64,000 nucleotides of DNA, taken from Isoetes taiwanensis. Its lineage: Eukaryota > Streptophyta > Lycopodiopsida > Isoetales > Isoetaceae. The position numbers and the translations under genes are program-made. Position 1 is the first letter of the stretch. Every line of letters starts with the position of its first letter. Below, in pieces: positions 45,026 through 56,461 of the stretch. The notes under the pieces were generated by a model. The model was not told the DNA's origin and did not search any database. It saw only the letters and a list, made by a program, of their open reading frames with translations. The stretch is taken from assembly GCA_021234155.1 (NCBI GenBank), contig JAJEKV010000020.1, positions 5,752,563-5,816,562 of the forward strand. The letters run 5' to 3'.

Positions 45026-46015
45026 TTAGTGAATTGAGAAAATCTCTCTTATCCAAGAGATATCATATTTGGTTTGCTTGATCACTGCAATTGGCCAGAT
45101 AATCTCTTGGTCAAAAATGATTGAGTTCCTTGTTTTCCAGATCCTCCAGAGTAGAATGTAGATTCTCCAGTCCTGAGGATCATTAGGAAAGAGGATTTCA
45201 ACCAGGGGGGTAGAGGACAGGTTGGGAATTTGGAATTCCTCAGCAGCCAGCTCAAGTACCCACTCAGCCCATAAACAGTTCTTGAACAAATGACTTTCAT
45301 CTTCAGCTTCCTGTAAACATCTCTCACATAAGTTAGAAGCAGCCATGTTCAATCTAAATCTTTTTGCATTGGTGGCTAAAGCCTTATGCTAGAGTTGCCA
45401 CATAAAGGCCTTGATTTTGGGGTTAATAGGAGAGTTCCACATGAATTTTAGATTTGCCATACATCTCTCCTCAGTGATCTCCCATTTGGTATGAATGGAG
45501 ATGGTGTAGCTCCTTGTCAGGAATCTGTATGCATTTTTAACCCTGTAACCTGTGTTACCATGAACATGCCATTGGGTTTCTTGGTTATGCCACACTCCTT
45601 CATTAAGGCAACTTTTTATGGCCTGGTAGAGTCTCTCATGATCTTCACCCATGTCTGCAAGAACAGAATTTTGAAATTCTATAAAGCCCACATCATTAAA
45701 CAGATGAGAAATGTGAGTGATGCCTCTATCTGACCATTTTTTGCACTGAATAGGAAAATGCATAGCTAAGCAGATGTCAGGGTTATTTAGAATTAGAGAG
45801 GGGTTCCAAAAAATTGTTTGATCCTTAGAAAGGCCCTCCTTCCAAGAATACATCCTGCTGACTGCCTTCCAGGCTCTAATCCACTTTTTAATGATTCCAG
45901 GAGTATTATTAGGAACCTTGAAATCAAAGAATAAGCTGTCAGGGAGATTATTCCCTATGGAAATCAAAATGAATAAGCTGTCATAGGAGAATAAGCTGTC
46001 ATGGAGAGGTGTCAA
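45026..46015 (-). pseudogene. L1-like LINE C-terminal region (zf-RVT)
   Basis: 45389-46015 encodes W..G....I..W..WK-type sequence (IIKKWIRAWKAVSRMY, KDQTIFWNPSL, SDRGITHISHLFNDVG and WEITEERCMANLKFMWNSPINPKIKAFMWQL). 45026-45352 continues with SNLCERCLQEAEDESHLFKNCLWAEWVLEL and ILLWRIWKTRNSIIF. This is the standard plant L1-clade zinc-binding tail. A frame break lies near 45370. RT itself is not present upstream, where a hairpin begins. Confidence 0.8.
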
Positions 46016-46087
46016 GCAAGCCTTTTCTTTTTCTTATAATTATGGAAGCCTCTCCATGACAGCTTATTCTCCTATGACAGCTTATTC
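45971..46087. repeat. Perfect hairpin, 39-bp arms
   Basis: 45971-46009 is the exact reverse complement of 46049-46087, with a 39-bp loop. Each arm contains two GAATAAGCTGTCAT units; another copy of GAATAAGCTGTCA is at about 45929. Confidence 0.93.
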
Positions 46088-46384
46088 TTTGATTTCACCT
46101 TTGCTTTTCCCTATGGTTTTTGTGGATTAATATGTTATTATATTCAGTATCAATGGCGGTTGTTCTCACTTTATTTTTTGCAGATTTCAAGGAATGTGAT
46201 TTTGATACAACTTGACAATGACTTGATTTTCAGATAACTTTCTTCATGATCCGAGTTCTTTCTTCCTCCACTTATCCTTTGATTTTCCGTGATACGGGCT
46301 GTTGGTTTTGATGTTTTGTATCAGTTTTGGAAAGTGCTAAGATGATTATTATGCATTATTTTCCATTCCCATGAATATGCATTT

Positions 46385-46670
46385 ATGTTTGTTGCTTATC
46401 GTGCATTTCCAGAAGGTTATCAATATGGACGATGCCCGTCTTCCGCACATGGCTTATACCGTAGCAATAATCACAGCGGTCAAGGCCCGTTGGAGGGACA
46501 AGAGAGCTCAATGGCTTGCCAGATGGAATGTGCAGTAGCACAGGTGCATACAGGTGAACATAGAGGTAGACCGCGACAACCTGAGGCTTTACCTTGACAC
46601 TTGTTCTTCATCAAGCTTTAAAAACCCAGGGCCCTGAAGCAGGTCAAAACGACACATTATAAGGAACATA
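46385..46670 (+). mobile_element. LINE fragment (GC-rich LINE family), plus strand
   Basis: Reads a frame-broken YGRCPSSAHGLYRS, RWRDKRAQWLARWNVQ, then LRLYLDTCSSSSF and KQVKTTHYKEHI, homologous to 42.0-42.2 kb (minus) and 28.1-28.36 kb (plus). Short and isolated. Confidence 0.62.
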
Positions 46671-48080
46671 TATATAGTTTATCTTACATATTTCAATCAC
46701 ACTATTCCAGTTATGAGCTCACTTATTCCAGACAAAAGCCATCCTCCAGTTGTTATGGCTTGTTTAGAAATCCAATAACATACAACCAATCTAATATATC
46801 CTATCTAATACTAGTATTTGACTTGAACTTGCTTGCTTGTATACAGAGATGGGGTGTGATTACAAAGAAAATGCAAAAATGTCACAATTTAGGTGCAGCA
46901 TTTCTAACTAAGCCAGTGAATACTAGGAATTCTAGGGCAACATGCCAAGGTTCAAAGTCTATGTCGGATGACTTATGATGGAGATTTATGCATCAGCTGG
47001 CAGGAATATTATAGTTTCGCTTCAAAGTGGATTGCTCAGGGATTTTTACAATTTTTATAGGTCCACGGCGTGGAGTTGCATAGTTTAGCTATGGCACAAT
47101 TTTTGGAATTGCACAGTTTTAGCTATGGCAGTACTCATTATCTTACTCCTCCTATCTTGGCAATGAATAAGTACAAATATGACCATATGATATACTATTT
47201 TAAGTACAACAATGACATTTTAGAATCATTAAAAAGAGCACACCTTATATTAGTTGTTCTTTCAACCTTGGTAAAATTCTAGATCTATTTCAAGTTGGAA
47301 TCATCCAATATCCGTGCAAGAGTACAACCAGAGAAACCGCAACTAGAAAACAAAATTCATTTGAAATTATAAAAAAATAATCAAGTTTTTCTTCCCATTA
47401 AGGAAATGTCTAGGCATAGAAGGGGGCATGATGGCCCCTGCTATCTATATCTTCACCAGGAGTTTGCATGGCCACAGGACATGCAGGGGAGAGATTAAAA
47501 AGAGACCTAACCAAATTTTTGAGAAAGTCTAAAGGTCTAACCTGTTGACGTTAGAGAATTTTTGAGATCAACTAGCATATCAATGTGTATGGCTTCGTCA
47601 AGCCCCGTCAAGGAGGAGTCCGACTCTAAGAAATGTATATAGTTTCGTCAAGAACTGGCAATGAGTTATAATCGAGCACTTTTGTATTAAAATTTCGAGA
47701 CCTTATTTTTGCAGTGAACAAGAAAACTTCAAAATGATTAGGGGGGGTCAACCAATAGTGGATCAAGTTACCATTTTCAAAGAAAGAATGCAGATGCTAG
47801 TTTTTTATCACAAAACTAAATCTGTAGCCCCAAAGATTGTATGTCAAGCTAAATGGGAAACTTTTTTGGAAAAAAACTGGATTTGTTGCAGCTGTCAAAT
47901 TCTGAGGTAAACTTGCACTCCTCAAATGCCCAATAATCAATGAAAACTCCAATTGTGGACCATGTCAAAAATACATCCTGATCCAAATAGAGAAGTGTGG
48001 TAGATCAAATTATATTAAACAATAACTACTATTAGGATTGAAAGTGGGCAACATTTAGTCTGATTTAGAACAAGAATTTA
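46671..48080. other. AT-rich noncoding stretch
   Basis: Short random frames only. A local near-duplicate (ATAGTTTAGCTATGGCA and ACAGTTTTAGCTATGGCA) occurs at about 47080-47135. Confidence 0.4.
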
Positions 48081-48370
48081 AAACGCTTACGTAGTATATT
48101 CGTGAAGCTTTTCATCAGCGTAAAGCATATTCTTGTAATGCTTCTTATGGCCAAACCGCCTTTTAAGATCATCTAGGCCTTCAAATCGGCACTTTTCGGG
48201 GCTGATTACAGCAGATAAAAGGTGCCTACAATCATCACCATCAATCTTCTTTTTCCTCGATCAATGGGAACCAACTTGTAATTCTTCCATCGACAAATCG
48301 ATTTGCAACCTACAACTCTCTCCGATGCTTTAAATCATCCACAACAGCCTTCTTGTATATCTGTCAAGCA
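48080..48370 (-). other. Possible gene fragment, unknown
   Basis: The minus strand reads SPEKCRFEGLDDLKRRFGHKKHYKNMLYADEKLHEYT, which looks like genuine coding sequence, preceded upstream by KKAVVDDLKHRREL with stops between. A duplicate of the short sequence TATTCGTGAAGCTTTTCATCAGCG is at about 48097 and 48410. No family recognised. Confidence 0.3.
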
Positions 48371-49080
48371 GCAGGGACACATCCGCCCTGCTTTTTTGCC
48401 CATCGTAGCATATTCGTGAAGCTTTTCATCAGCGTGAGGCTGTAGGCTTTTGATCTCCGAAACATCCTTGATTGGTGCCAGACTTAGCCGTGAATCCCCT
48501 GCCTTCTGCTGTCCTTCCCTGGCGCCGGAGAATGCTGCAAGATTGAACAGCCGCAGAAGAAAGGGCTAGGGTTCATGTTCCTTAAAGATATACGGCTCAG
48601 ATACCATCCCTAAAAATAGACGGCGCAGATCAAACATAAGAAGTTCAAATAGCATTATTTTAAGGTCTATATTAGAATATACGGCGGGCAATAAAAGGGG
48701 AAAGCGATCCATTTTTGTGTGAGCCACTTTTGGGTGCCGGTCCACTATTGGCCTACCCCCCCTACAACAAAATCTTGCAAGCCCTAAGAAGCAAAATATA
48801 AAATGCAGGCCTCCGAGTTTGAACATTTGAAGACTGTAATCTTAAGAAGAAAGCACAACAAGAAGTTCAGGATGCAGGGATCTAAATCGGAACCATGCAA
48901 TAAGAAAATGGGAATGGGAATGGGTTCTTCATTTTAGTTTTAGGGTTTTTCATTTTTAGGGCCGCCGCCAGTTCTTCAATGAAGCAAGTGCACACAGATC
49001 ATTAGTTCTTCACGCAGATCGAAGATGGAAGCAGATGAAGCTTGTTCTTCACGCAGATCACCGATGTAAGACAGAAGCAG
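48371..49080. other. Noncoding stretch
   Basis: The 86-codon minus-strand frame at 48566-48826 has no recognisable feature. Nothing else seen. Confidence 0.35.
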
Positions 49081-49129
49081 AAGCGTAAATCTTCTGATTT
49101 TTTAGATCTGTCTGTTTGCTCTGCTCGCC

Positions 49130-49310
49130 ATAGCAGAGCATTTTTGAAGCCTTGCTTTGATCTGCTTTGCCGGATCTTGCCGGATCTTGAAATCCTATTG
49201 TGCTTTGCCAGATCTTGAAACCCTGTACTGCTTTGCCGGATCTACTGCTCTGTTTTACTTTGCTTCGCCAGATCTTGAAGGCCTGCTTTGTTTCGCCGGA
49301 TTTTTGAAGC
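49130..49310. repeat. Degenerate short tandem repeat
   Basis: Five or six variants of GCTTTGCCGGATCTTGAA with spacers of about 15-25 bp (for example near 49163, 49200, 49231, 49262 and 49290). Confidence 0.75.
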
Positions 49311-49344
49311 TGAGGGAAAAAATGTCCCCAACTTCTATATTGTA

Positions 49345-49649
49345 GGGGAATGGAGGTTGGGGCCTCCATTCCGGTTTCCAGGCGACCCGCTCTCGGCTGA
49401 CGCCGGTCGTGGGACCCCACCTGGAAACTCAGAATCAATCGCGGTATTTATCAACCACCGTCATGTTTGAACCAGCATGAAATAAAAAAAACTCCGTGTA
49501 TTTTTTCTCTCAATGTGGTTTTAACATGACACTCACTAAAAAATTCGTTAAGTCCACAAAATCTCATGTATTTTTTTTTGGTTCAAACATGACGGTGGTT
49601 GATAAATACCACGATTGACTCAGAATGGAGGCCCCAACCTCCATTCCCC
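49345..49649. mobile_element. 305-bp MITE
   Basis: The ends GGGGAATGGAGGTTGGGGCC and its reverse complement close the element. Inside, ATTTATCAACCACCGTCATG followed by TTTGAACC is repeated inverted near 49580-49605. The termini are themselves small palindromes (GAATGGAGG...CCTCCATTC). Target duplication unclear. Confidence 0.82.
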
Positions 49650-49973
49650 AATACATTTAGAAACTATTATAGAAATGACATTTTTTTGCTCTCATCTCTG
49701 AACGTCCATTCCGTATATTTAAGCGCATGGCAGCTCCTCTACAACCATTGTATCCTTAAGATGTTCTGCAAATATTCTTGTTTTCTCACTTCCATCCTAG
49801 GTATTTCCCTTTGGGCAACACAAAAAGGAATGACAGTAAAATGTAAGCATGAAGGAAATAGCAACAAACATAATGTCATAATTCATCTCCTAGAAAAAAA
49901 GGACGAGAAATGACTATCGAGATGGGGGACGAGTATAGAAAACATACCACACAAAAAGACACCATTAAGAGAG

Positions 49974-50421
49974 GGCGTAGGATAGTCTTACCTTGGATTG
50001 GGGGATCCCGGAGGTGTGATCCCGGAGGACGGGATCCCCAGAGGGCGTGTGATCCCAGAGGGCGGGATCCCCTTACTGCGCAGTAACTGCAGAAAAAAAA
50101 AGCCCCTTATAGCGAAAATCAGCCAAGTTTTCTTATGCTTTTTTCTTGGCCGATCCTCCACGGAATCGGCTGGGGTTTGTGCAAGGTTGGTCGGAATGTG
50201 AGAAGAGCTGTAGTTTGATGGCAAAGAGGAAGAGAGGGCAGCGCCGCTGCTATCAACAAGCAAAAATCCGGCCAAAAAATGGCCATAAACTGCGCAGTCA
50301 CCTTTTAACTGCGCAGTTAACAGTGGGATCCTGTCCTCCGGGATCACACGTCCTCCAGGATCCCGTCCTCCGGGATCACACCTCCGGGATCCCCCAATCC
50401 AGGGTAAGACTATCCTACGCC
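49974..50421. mobile_element. 448-bp MITE with GGATCC-rich subterminal repeats
   Basis: TIRs start GGCGTAGGATAGTCTTACC and continue through several copies of GATCCCGGAGG-type units. The inverse lies at 50322-50421. CTGCGCAGT motifs occur at both inner ends. A possible TTAAG direct repeat flanks the ends (49964-49968 and 50422-50426). No protein encoded. Confidence 0.82.
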
Positions 50422-50438
50422 TTAAGGGCGTAGAGTGG

Positions 50439-50900
50439 GTGAAAACCAATATGCAGTACCACGTATGGCAAAAAGCAAGTACAAAGATATTGGATTATAA
50501 GAACGTTATGAATCCAAGACTGGCAGCAATGCTATATTTGTTGGAGAAAATACCAGTGGTCAAAAGGCACAATATTTGCAGGATCAGACTAAGCTCACTC
50601 ATTTGGGAGTCAAGGTTGGCAGATGGGAGAATATTCCCCGAGAAAAACGAACCTGCAAGATATGCGGATCCAAGCAAGATGTAGAAGAGGAGAGAAATTT
50701 CATACTTTGTTATCCGGCTTTCCAGAGGCCAAGGAACAAACTGTGCAAAAGGGCGACCTCAGTGGCAGATTTTTTCATGCTGCCAGGGAAACAAACAGGT
50801 CAATACATAATAGAAGCTTTGGAGATACGAGAGATTTCGATAAAAAATTACGAACATTTACTTGAAGAATTCGACAAAGACACAAGAGAGGAGAACTAGT
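50439..50900 (+). pseudogene. LINE zinc-binding tail, different lineage
   Basis: Two overlapping frames: NVMNPRLAAMLYLLEKIPVVKRHNICRIRLSS then LTHLGVKVGRWENIPREKRTCKICGSKQDVEEERNFILCYPAF. The C-x2-C, glutamate-rich stretch and C-x-PAF fit the RT tail (GRW...IPRE.R.C..C....VE.E.HFL..CP.F) of another non-LTR clade. One frameshift. Upstream RT is absent; it starts just after the MITE. Confidence 0.72.
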
Positions 50901-51263
50901 GCTGCTCCATATAGAGGAGAAGACTATATTACATTTCTTTATGCAACATCTAATAGACCTAATGGTCTCATAGATGGAAAAAATAAAAAGTGTTCTTATA
51001 GAGAAGAAAATACAATTAATAATACAATATATTTGCCAAATAGTCTGTTGATTTGACCAAAATTTTAAGATTTAGGTTCGGGAAAGACGAGGTGTAGGAT
51101 AACTTTTGAAAATTTACACCTAAGCAAAAATGTTAACCGAAAAGATTTCTGGCTAAAAACAGATTTTTGGACAAAATGGAAGAATGGCAAATGTAGCTTA
51201 CCAATTAGGTTCGTTCAAACAAATGGAAACTTGATGAAAATTTTCCCCAACCAACCATGTATG

Positions 51264-51376
51264 GCGGCATGGCCACCGGGACCACATTCCGGTGTGGACC
51301 GGTGGGGCCCCGCGACCGGCGGAGCCGGGAGCGGGTCACCGGCCACACCGAAATGTGGGACCGGTGGCCATGCCGG
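51264..51376. repeat. GC-rich inverted repeat
   Basis: GGCATGGCCACCGGGACCAC and inner CGGTGTGG are mirrored by CACACCG and GGGACCGGTGGCCATGCCGG; arms 51264-51300 and about 51335-51376 with several mismatches. Confidence 0.75.
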
Positions 51377-51378
51377 CA

Positions 51379-52152
51379 CAACATGGAAATGGGGAGCGAT
51401 TTTTGTGCAAATCCGGCAGTCTTGTTCGAGCGATCTGGTGAGGGATTCAGAGCACTAAGCAGTAAGGGCTGGTAGATCTGGAGCACTGCAGGAGCCGCGA
51501 CCTACCCATTTGTAGCTGTGATGCCCCTGTTTGTGCATCCCGGTATGGCGATCTGTTTCGACTCCTTGGCTAGGTTTTGCATGCCCTGCATTCTTGCGTG
51601 GGTCTGTCGGAAGCAGATTCGGTAGCCTAAGTTAAGTGCTTGCATGGGTTTGCCAAAAGTAGATCCGGTAGCCTAAGTGCTTGCTCGCTTGCAAGCTCAA
51701 AGAAAACATACTGCGGATTTCTTTTTTGCTTTGCCAGGCTTGAAGTGCAGAGTCATAGTTTGCAGCGACAGATCTTCTATTCTCGCCCAAGATATCTTTT
51801 TATTTCACTCTGTTCTGATTCTTGCTGGTTCTGCTGTTCTATTTCTTGGATGGTTTTGTATCCAGTTTTTTACTAGTTCTATCCAATGATTTTACTCTTG
51901 TTTATTTCTCGGCTGAAGCTTGTGCCGATTTCTGTAACTGATGGGGGCTTGAACTGTAAATGCGTGTTAATGTAACTGATGGGGGCTTGAACTGTAAATG
52001 TGTGTTAATCTTTGGACTACCGGGAGTAACCTGTAAACTTTTAGTTCTACGGAATTGTGCTGCCCGTTTCCATTCCGTGTTGTAGAGCTATGACATGTGG
52101 CAGCACAGAGTGAAGCCTCCGACAAAAATCGCGACCCCATTTCCATGTTGTA
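51379..52152. mobile_element. Possible 774-bp TIR element
   Basis: ACAACATGGAAATGGGG...GCGATTTTTGT at 51379-51408 is inverted at 52123-52152 with few mismatches. The interior holds a 38-bp tandem duplication (51934-51971, 51972-52009) and a partly duplicated GGTAGCCTAAGT segment (51625 and 51668). No clear target duplication. Confidence 0.5.
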
Positions 52153-52330
52153 AAGTGGTGCACCCATGTGCCTTTGAAAAAAAATGAAGTATCACACATT
52201 TTATGAGAGGAATAGGCTAGGCCTAAAAGCTAGTTTCTAGAAATTAAACAAAAAGGACTGTTTTTTTTCGGCAATTTCGCTCGCGTTTTAACCTATGACC
52301 CCAACACTAAAAGACTAGGGGGAGGGCGAG

Positions 52331-55300
52331 ATGGCCAGCATCTACAACCTCTTTATCATCAACAAGTCCGGCGGTCTCATCTACTATAAGGTTACTTCCT
52401 TTACTTTTAGATGAATTATGTCAGTTATGCCGTCCTTAATAGGTTGAATCACAGTACATTTTGCATGATTGAATCAGGACTACGGATCAGCAGGCAGGCT
52501 CGACACAAATGACAGCCTTAGGCTAGCAAGTTTATGGCATTCGATGCATGCTATTTCGCAGCAGTTGTCCCCAACACCTGGCTGCACCGGCATTGAACTT
52601 CTGGAGGCGGATACGTTTGATCTTCATTGCTTCCAGTCTCTTACAGGTTACTTTTGTAACTTTCTACTTCTCAACGTAATGTTCTATGAAGTGTTTGTAA
52701 AATTGCTGGTCTTAACCCTAATATGCCCAATTTATGTATTTTGAAACTGACGAACTTGCTCCCTGAGAAAGTTAGAATCGTGCCCTTCATGGTACCATTT
52801 ACTTGATTGTCAGGTGTAAAAATTTTGTTTGATATATTTTAAAATGGTCCACCTAGGTTTTAGGATTGTAAATGATGAGAATTATGCCCCAGCAAGGAGC
52901 AATTTCCCCCATGTTTGGGATTCCATAAAAACACTCTAGCCTCCTCCTCTCAAAGTAAAGGGGTGCCATGTGTGCATTTATGCAAAACATGATTTGGAAA
53001 TCTTACCCCATTGCTTATCTTGCTATCATCTTTCGTTGATAATCTGCTTATTATCATAGAGTTCATCTCGGTCTCCTTCTCATTGAGAATCCTCCTTACT
53101 TCCTTTACCTGTTGACCTTCTTGATTTGAGGCGTTGGGATAACAGGCTTATAGACATTTTACTCTTATTAGTTAGGTAGGCTAAGATGCTAAGAGCGTTC
53201 GGCATTTCTGTTGTATCTTGGCCACACCAAAGAGGGCAAACACGCTGTTTTGACTATTGACTCCTTGTTACTTGAGCTCAAAGAAAGAGGCAGCAGTAAG
53301 CTCAAAGTTCTTAATGGAATTCAAGGGATGTGTACGCTTGTTCATTTGAGATGAAACTGCTCCAGCTTGGTTCATTCGGATGCTTCAGGTGTAAATGACA
53401 TAAAAGAAGAAGAAAATGACAACCAGGCCCCTGCCACCAAGCATCTCATGGGCAACCAAATAAAGTTGGGGGCTTGCAGCTTCTGTAGCATTCTACCACT
53501 TAGTAGTTCTAAGTAAAGTGGTATTTTGGATCGACTGCTGGAGCTAAAAGAGAGATAATATTTAGTCATCATTGGTTAACTCTCAATATTTTGTTTCAGG
53601 GTGTAGTCAGATCAAGATAAGGTGTGAATCTTAACAGAGAGATAGGAAATTGTGCTAATAGTACCTTTGAATGTTTCTTCAAGAGATAATGTGCCACCCT
53701 TTTTTACCCTTCTCACCCATCACTCCAACAGTTACTTCCAACTATCTACTTCTCTCAACCCAACTATCTTCCTTAAGTGACCTTTAACCAGTTCTAGAAA
53801 GGGCCCAAATATTAGCTTTTGTGCATCCGGATTGCACCATGCACTTGCACCAGAATATATAAAGAAACAATGAGCTTGCATGTCAAAACATGTATAATTC
53901 AGTTTGGATAAATGCCATGGGAATACTCGTGGTCAAGGGGTCACAATCGCATTGAGTGCTTTTGGTGAAATCTGTACCAGTCCTTTGCTGTCGAAGTTCG
54001 ACGCCAGGGTTACAGCTCGATTGCAGCCTCATGACAACTGGAGTCAGACATCGCTTGCGGCGTTGGATTATTAAATGGGTCTGCTCCATGTCCTGCAAGG
54101 CACAGATCTGATTGCGCTTGGCAGTAGTCTTGTTGATATGCATGCCAAATGTGAGGAGATAGAATTTGCAGAGAAGGCCTTCAGCTTGGAGATCTGTAGA
54201 AATACTGTCTCACAATGTACGATCAAATGCTTCAGGAAGGCATGAAGATAAATAAGGTTACTTATATATGTGTTCTAACTGCCTGCAAATGCATAAGGGA
54301 TCTGGCACAAGGCAAGCTAATCCATGCAATCCTTGCTACTCCATGCGATCCTTCTTGAGGAAAAGCCGGAGCCAGATTTTTATATCTGTACTACCTTAGT
54401 CAGTATGTAAGCCAATTGTGGCACTATAGGTGAATCTGGCCAAGTATTCAATATGGTTCCATGCCAAAGTTTGAATTGTGTAATGCAATGCTTGAAGGGC
54501 TTTGCCAACATAGTAATGGAAAGAAGCCCTCAGTTTGTTCAGGCAAATGCAAGAGGCTTGGAACTGCATAAAGCAAGTCTTGTTATCGTGCTTTCTGCAT
54601 ATACTGCTCTAGCAGCTCTAGAAAATGGAAAAATAGTTCATGCAAGTATCCTCAGTCATGATTGGCAGACAGATGTTATTGCCCACAATACTATGTTGGA
54701 CATGTGTGCTAAATGTGGAAGCATAATAGATGCCTTTATGATCTTTCATAGGATGCGTATACAAGATGTGTCATGGAACACAATGATAGGAGGAAGGATA
54801 ACACTTGATGCAGTCACCCTTGTTAGCATTCTGTGTGCTTATGATACTTCACCGGGACAGTGAAAGTGGTTTCATGCTATCATCTTGGGTTCTGGATCAC
54901 AGACAGATCTCAGTTTTCTAGCGCCCACACATCAATATGAATTATGCATAGCAAGTGTCTGACAAGGAGGCAAGACGATAAGCTTCTTACTGAACTTCTG
55001 AAACAAATGGAGCAGGAAGGATGCCCATGAAAGATATAGCTTTATGTAATGCAATGCTTGCAGGCTACCAAGTTGGTAATGGTCTAAATTTCCTTGTACA
55101 AGATTTCTTTAGTTCCAACCCTATGAAGTTGGACTTACCATAAGTTCCAGGCCTTGTGTAGTAATGGTTTTGTTTGGACGAAGGCATTCTTTAACGGATT
55201 GAAATTATGAGATTGAAACCTGTATCGTTGTTTTGAGGTCTAGTGTTCATAAGGTAGATGGATGCTATAGGTGATCTCATTGTGTAACAGCTTGCAAGGA

Positions 55301-56461
55301 GCAATTTAACAAACCTGAATGCGACATTTGAAAGGGGAAGATTTTTATACATCAACACGTTATACAACACCACACTATACAACACTGTATACAACCACAT
55401 CCCAACCTTTCAAGGGTCGAGATTCCATTCTACTGGGAGATCAACGGTCCACCTTCTATACCGGTACAGGAATGTGGTGATCACAGGACCAATCATTCTG
55501 CTTCTGTCTCAGTACATCCAGTACTGCAAAGAAGATCAACCATACATGCATAATGGTGTAACGTTGGTGACATTGTGCAATTGACTCATCAAAATAAAGT
55601 GATGAAAACCTTCGTTTATAAAGGCTACATGGCTGCAGACAGAAAGCAATGAAATAAATGTGATATCATCTGGCTTGATGCTTTCTAACTGCATTTGCTG
55701 ATATAAACTCCATGTTGTGCATATCCTGTAACCAGCACATTCCATGATACGATAGTGGGTTCAACTAGACTATCAAATACTATTTGTGCTTCATGTATGC
55801 CTCCACATTTAACATACATGTCAATGAGGGTGCTAAAAATAAACACTTGTGAATGAGTTCCACCTTTCAATATGCCTGCGTGAATTCATTCCCCTTGTTG
55901 AACAACTGCAATGCAAGCCCATGCATTTAGAGCAGAGATATAAGAGATACCAATAGGAAGAAAGCCTTTCCTTTGCATCTCGACAAACAGCTGGTCTGAT
56001 AGTTAGACATTGGAATGTTGCTAATCCAAATAATAGCATTATCATATGACCACCATTACAGGTTCTATTGTCTGACCAAGCTCATCCCAGTCCGCTGCAT
56101 GAACAGAAAGGATTGAAAAGTTTCTAGCTGTAAATTTTACTCATCCAGATAGGCATCCAATCAGAGTTCACAATTTGGAACGTAGCATCAAGCTCCACCT
56201 ATGCCTAACTTTGTGTTTGCAATTTTGCCATTTCTGTTTATTTATTAGCAATGCTGAACTTCAGAGTGTCATGCAGGTACAAAATTCTTTGTAATTGCTG
56301 AGACAGGGGCGCCTGGTATGGATTACTTGTTGAAAACAATATACGATCTCTATACAGATTATGTTTTAAAGAACCCCTTTTATGAAGTTGAAATGCCAAT
56401 ACGAAGTGAACTTTTTGATCTTCACCTTGCACAGGCTGTCCGGAAAGATAAGCTACTTTAA
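52331..56461 (+). CDS. TRAPPC4: TRAPPC4 (TRS23-like) subunit of the TRAPP complex, three exons
   Basis: TRAPP complexes activate Rab GTPases in ER-to-Golgi and Golgi traffic; TRAPPC4/Trs23 is a core subunit with a longin-like fold. Exons: 52331-52390, 52478-52646, 56277-56461, with GT..AG introns; the joined frame is 137 codons, close to the ~141 usual in plants. Exon 1 encodes [20 protein letters not shown]. Exon 2 starts [20 protein letters not shown] and ends [11 protein letters not shown]. Exon 3 starts [18 protein letters not shown] and includes [19 protein letters not shown] and a short end [10 protein letters not shown]. Splice phases fit and no frame break is present, so it is probably functional. 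Intron 2 is 3.6 kb and contains PPR fragments. Confidence 0.93.
52647..54080. other. TRAPPC4 intron 2, first part
   Basis: No coding feature recognised. AT-rich with short chance frames. Confidence 0.45.
54080..54870 (+). pseudogene. PPR-protein fragment in TRAPPC4 intron 2, plus strand
   Basis: Reads [25 protein letters not shown] near 54110, several stops, then an open 136-codon frame (54453-54863) with [63 protein letters not shown]. This is the P-L-S type PPR pattern (typical of organelle RNA-editing factors). More degraded motifs follow to about 55075 ([15 protein letters not shown]). No start, no E/DYW end; a pseudogene fragment. Confidence 0.8.
55540..56045 (-). pseudogene. PPR-protein fragment in TRAPPC4 intron 2, minus strand
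   Basis: The minus strand reads [52 protein letters not shown] and then, in another frame, [35 protein letters not shown]. Same PLS-class pattern as the plus-strand piece but opposite orientation. Frameshifted. Confidence 0.8.
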
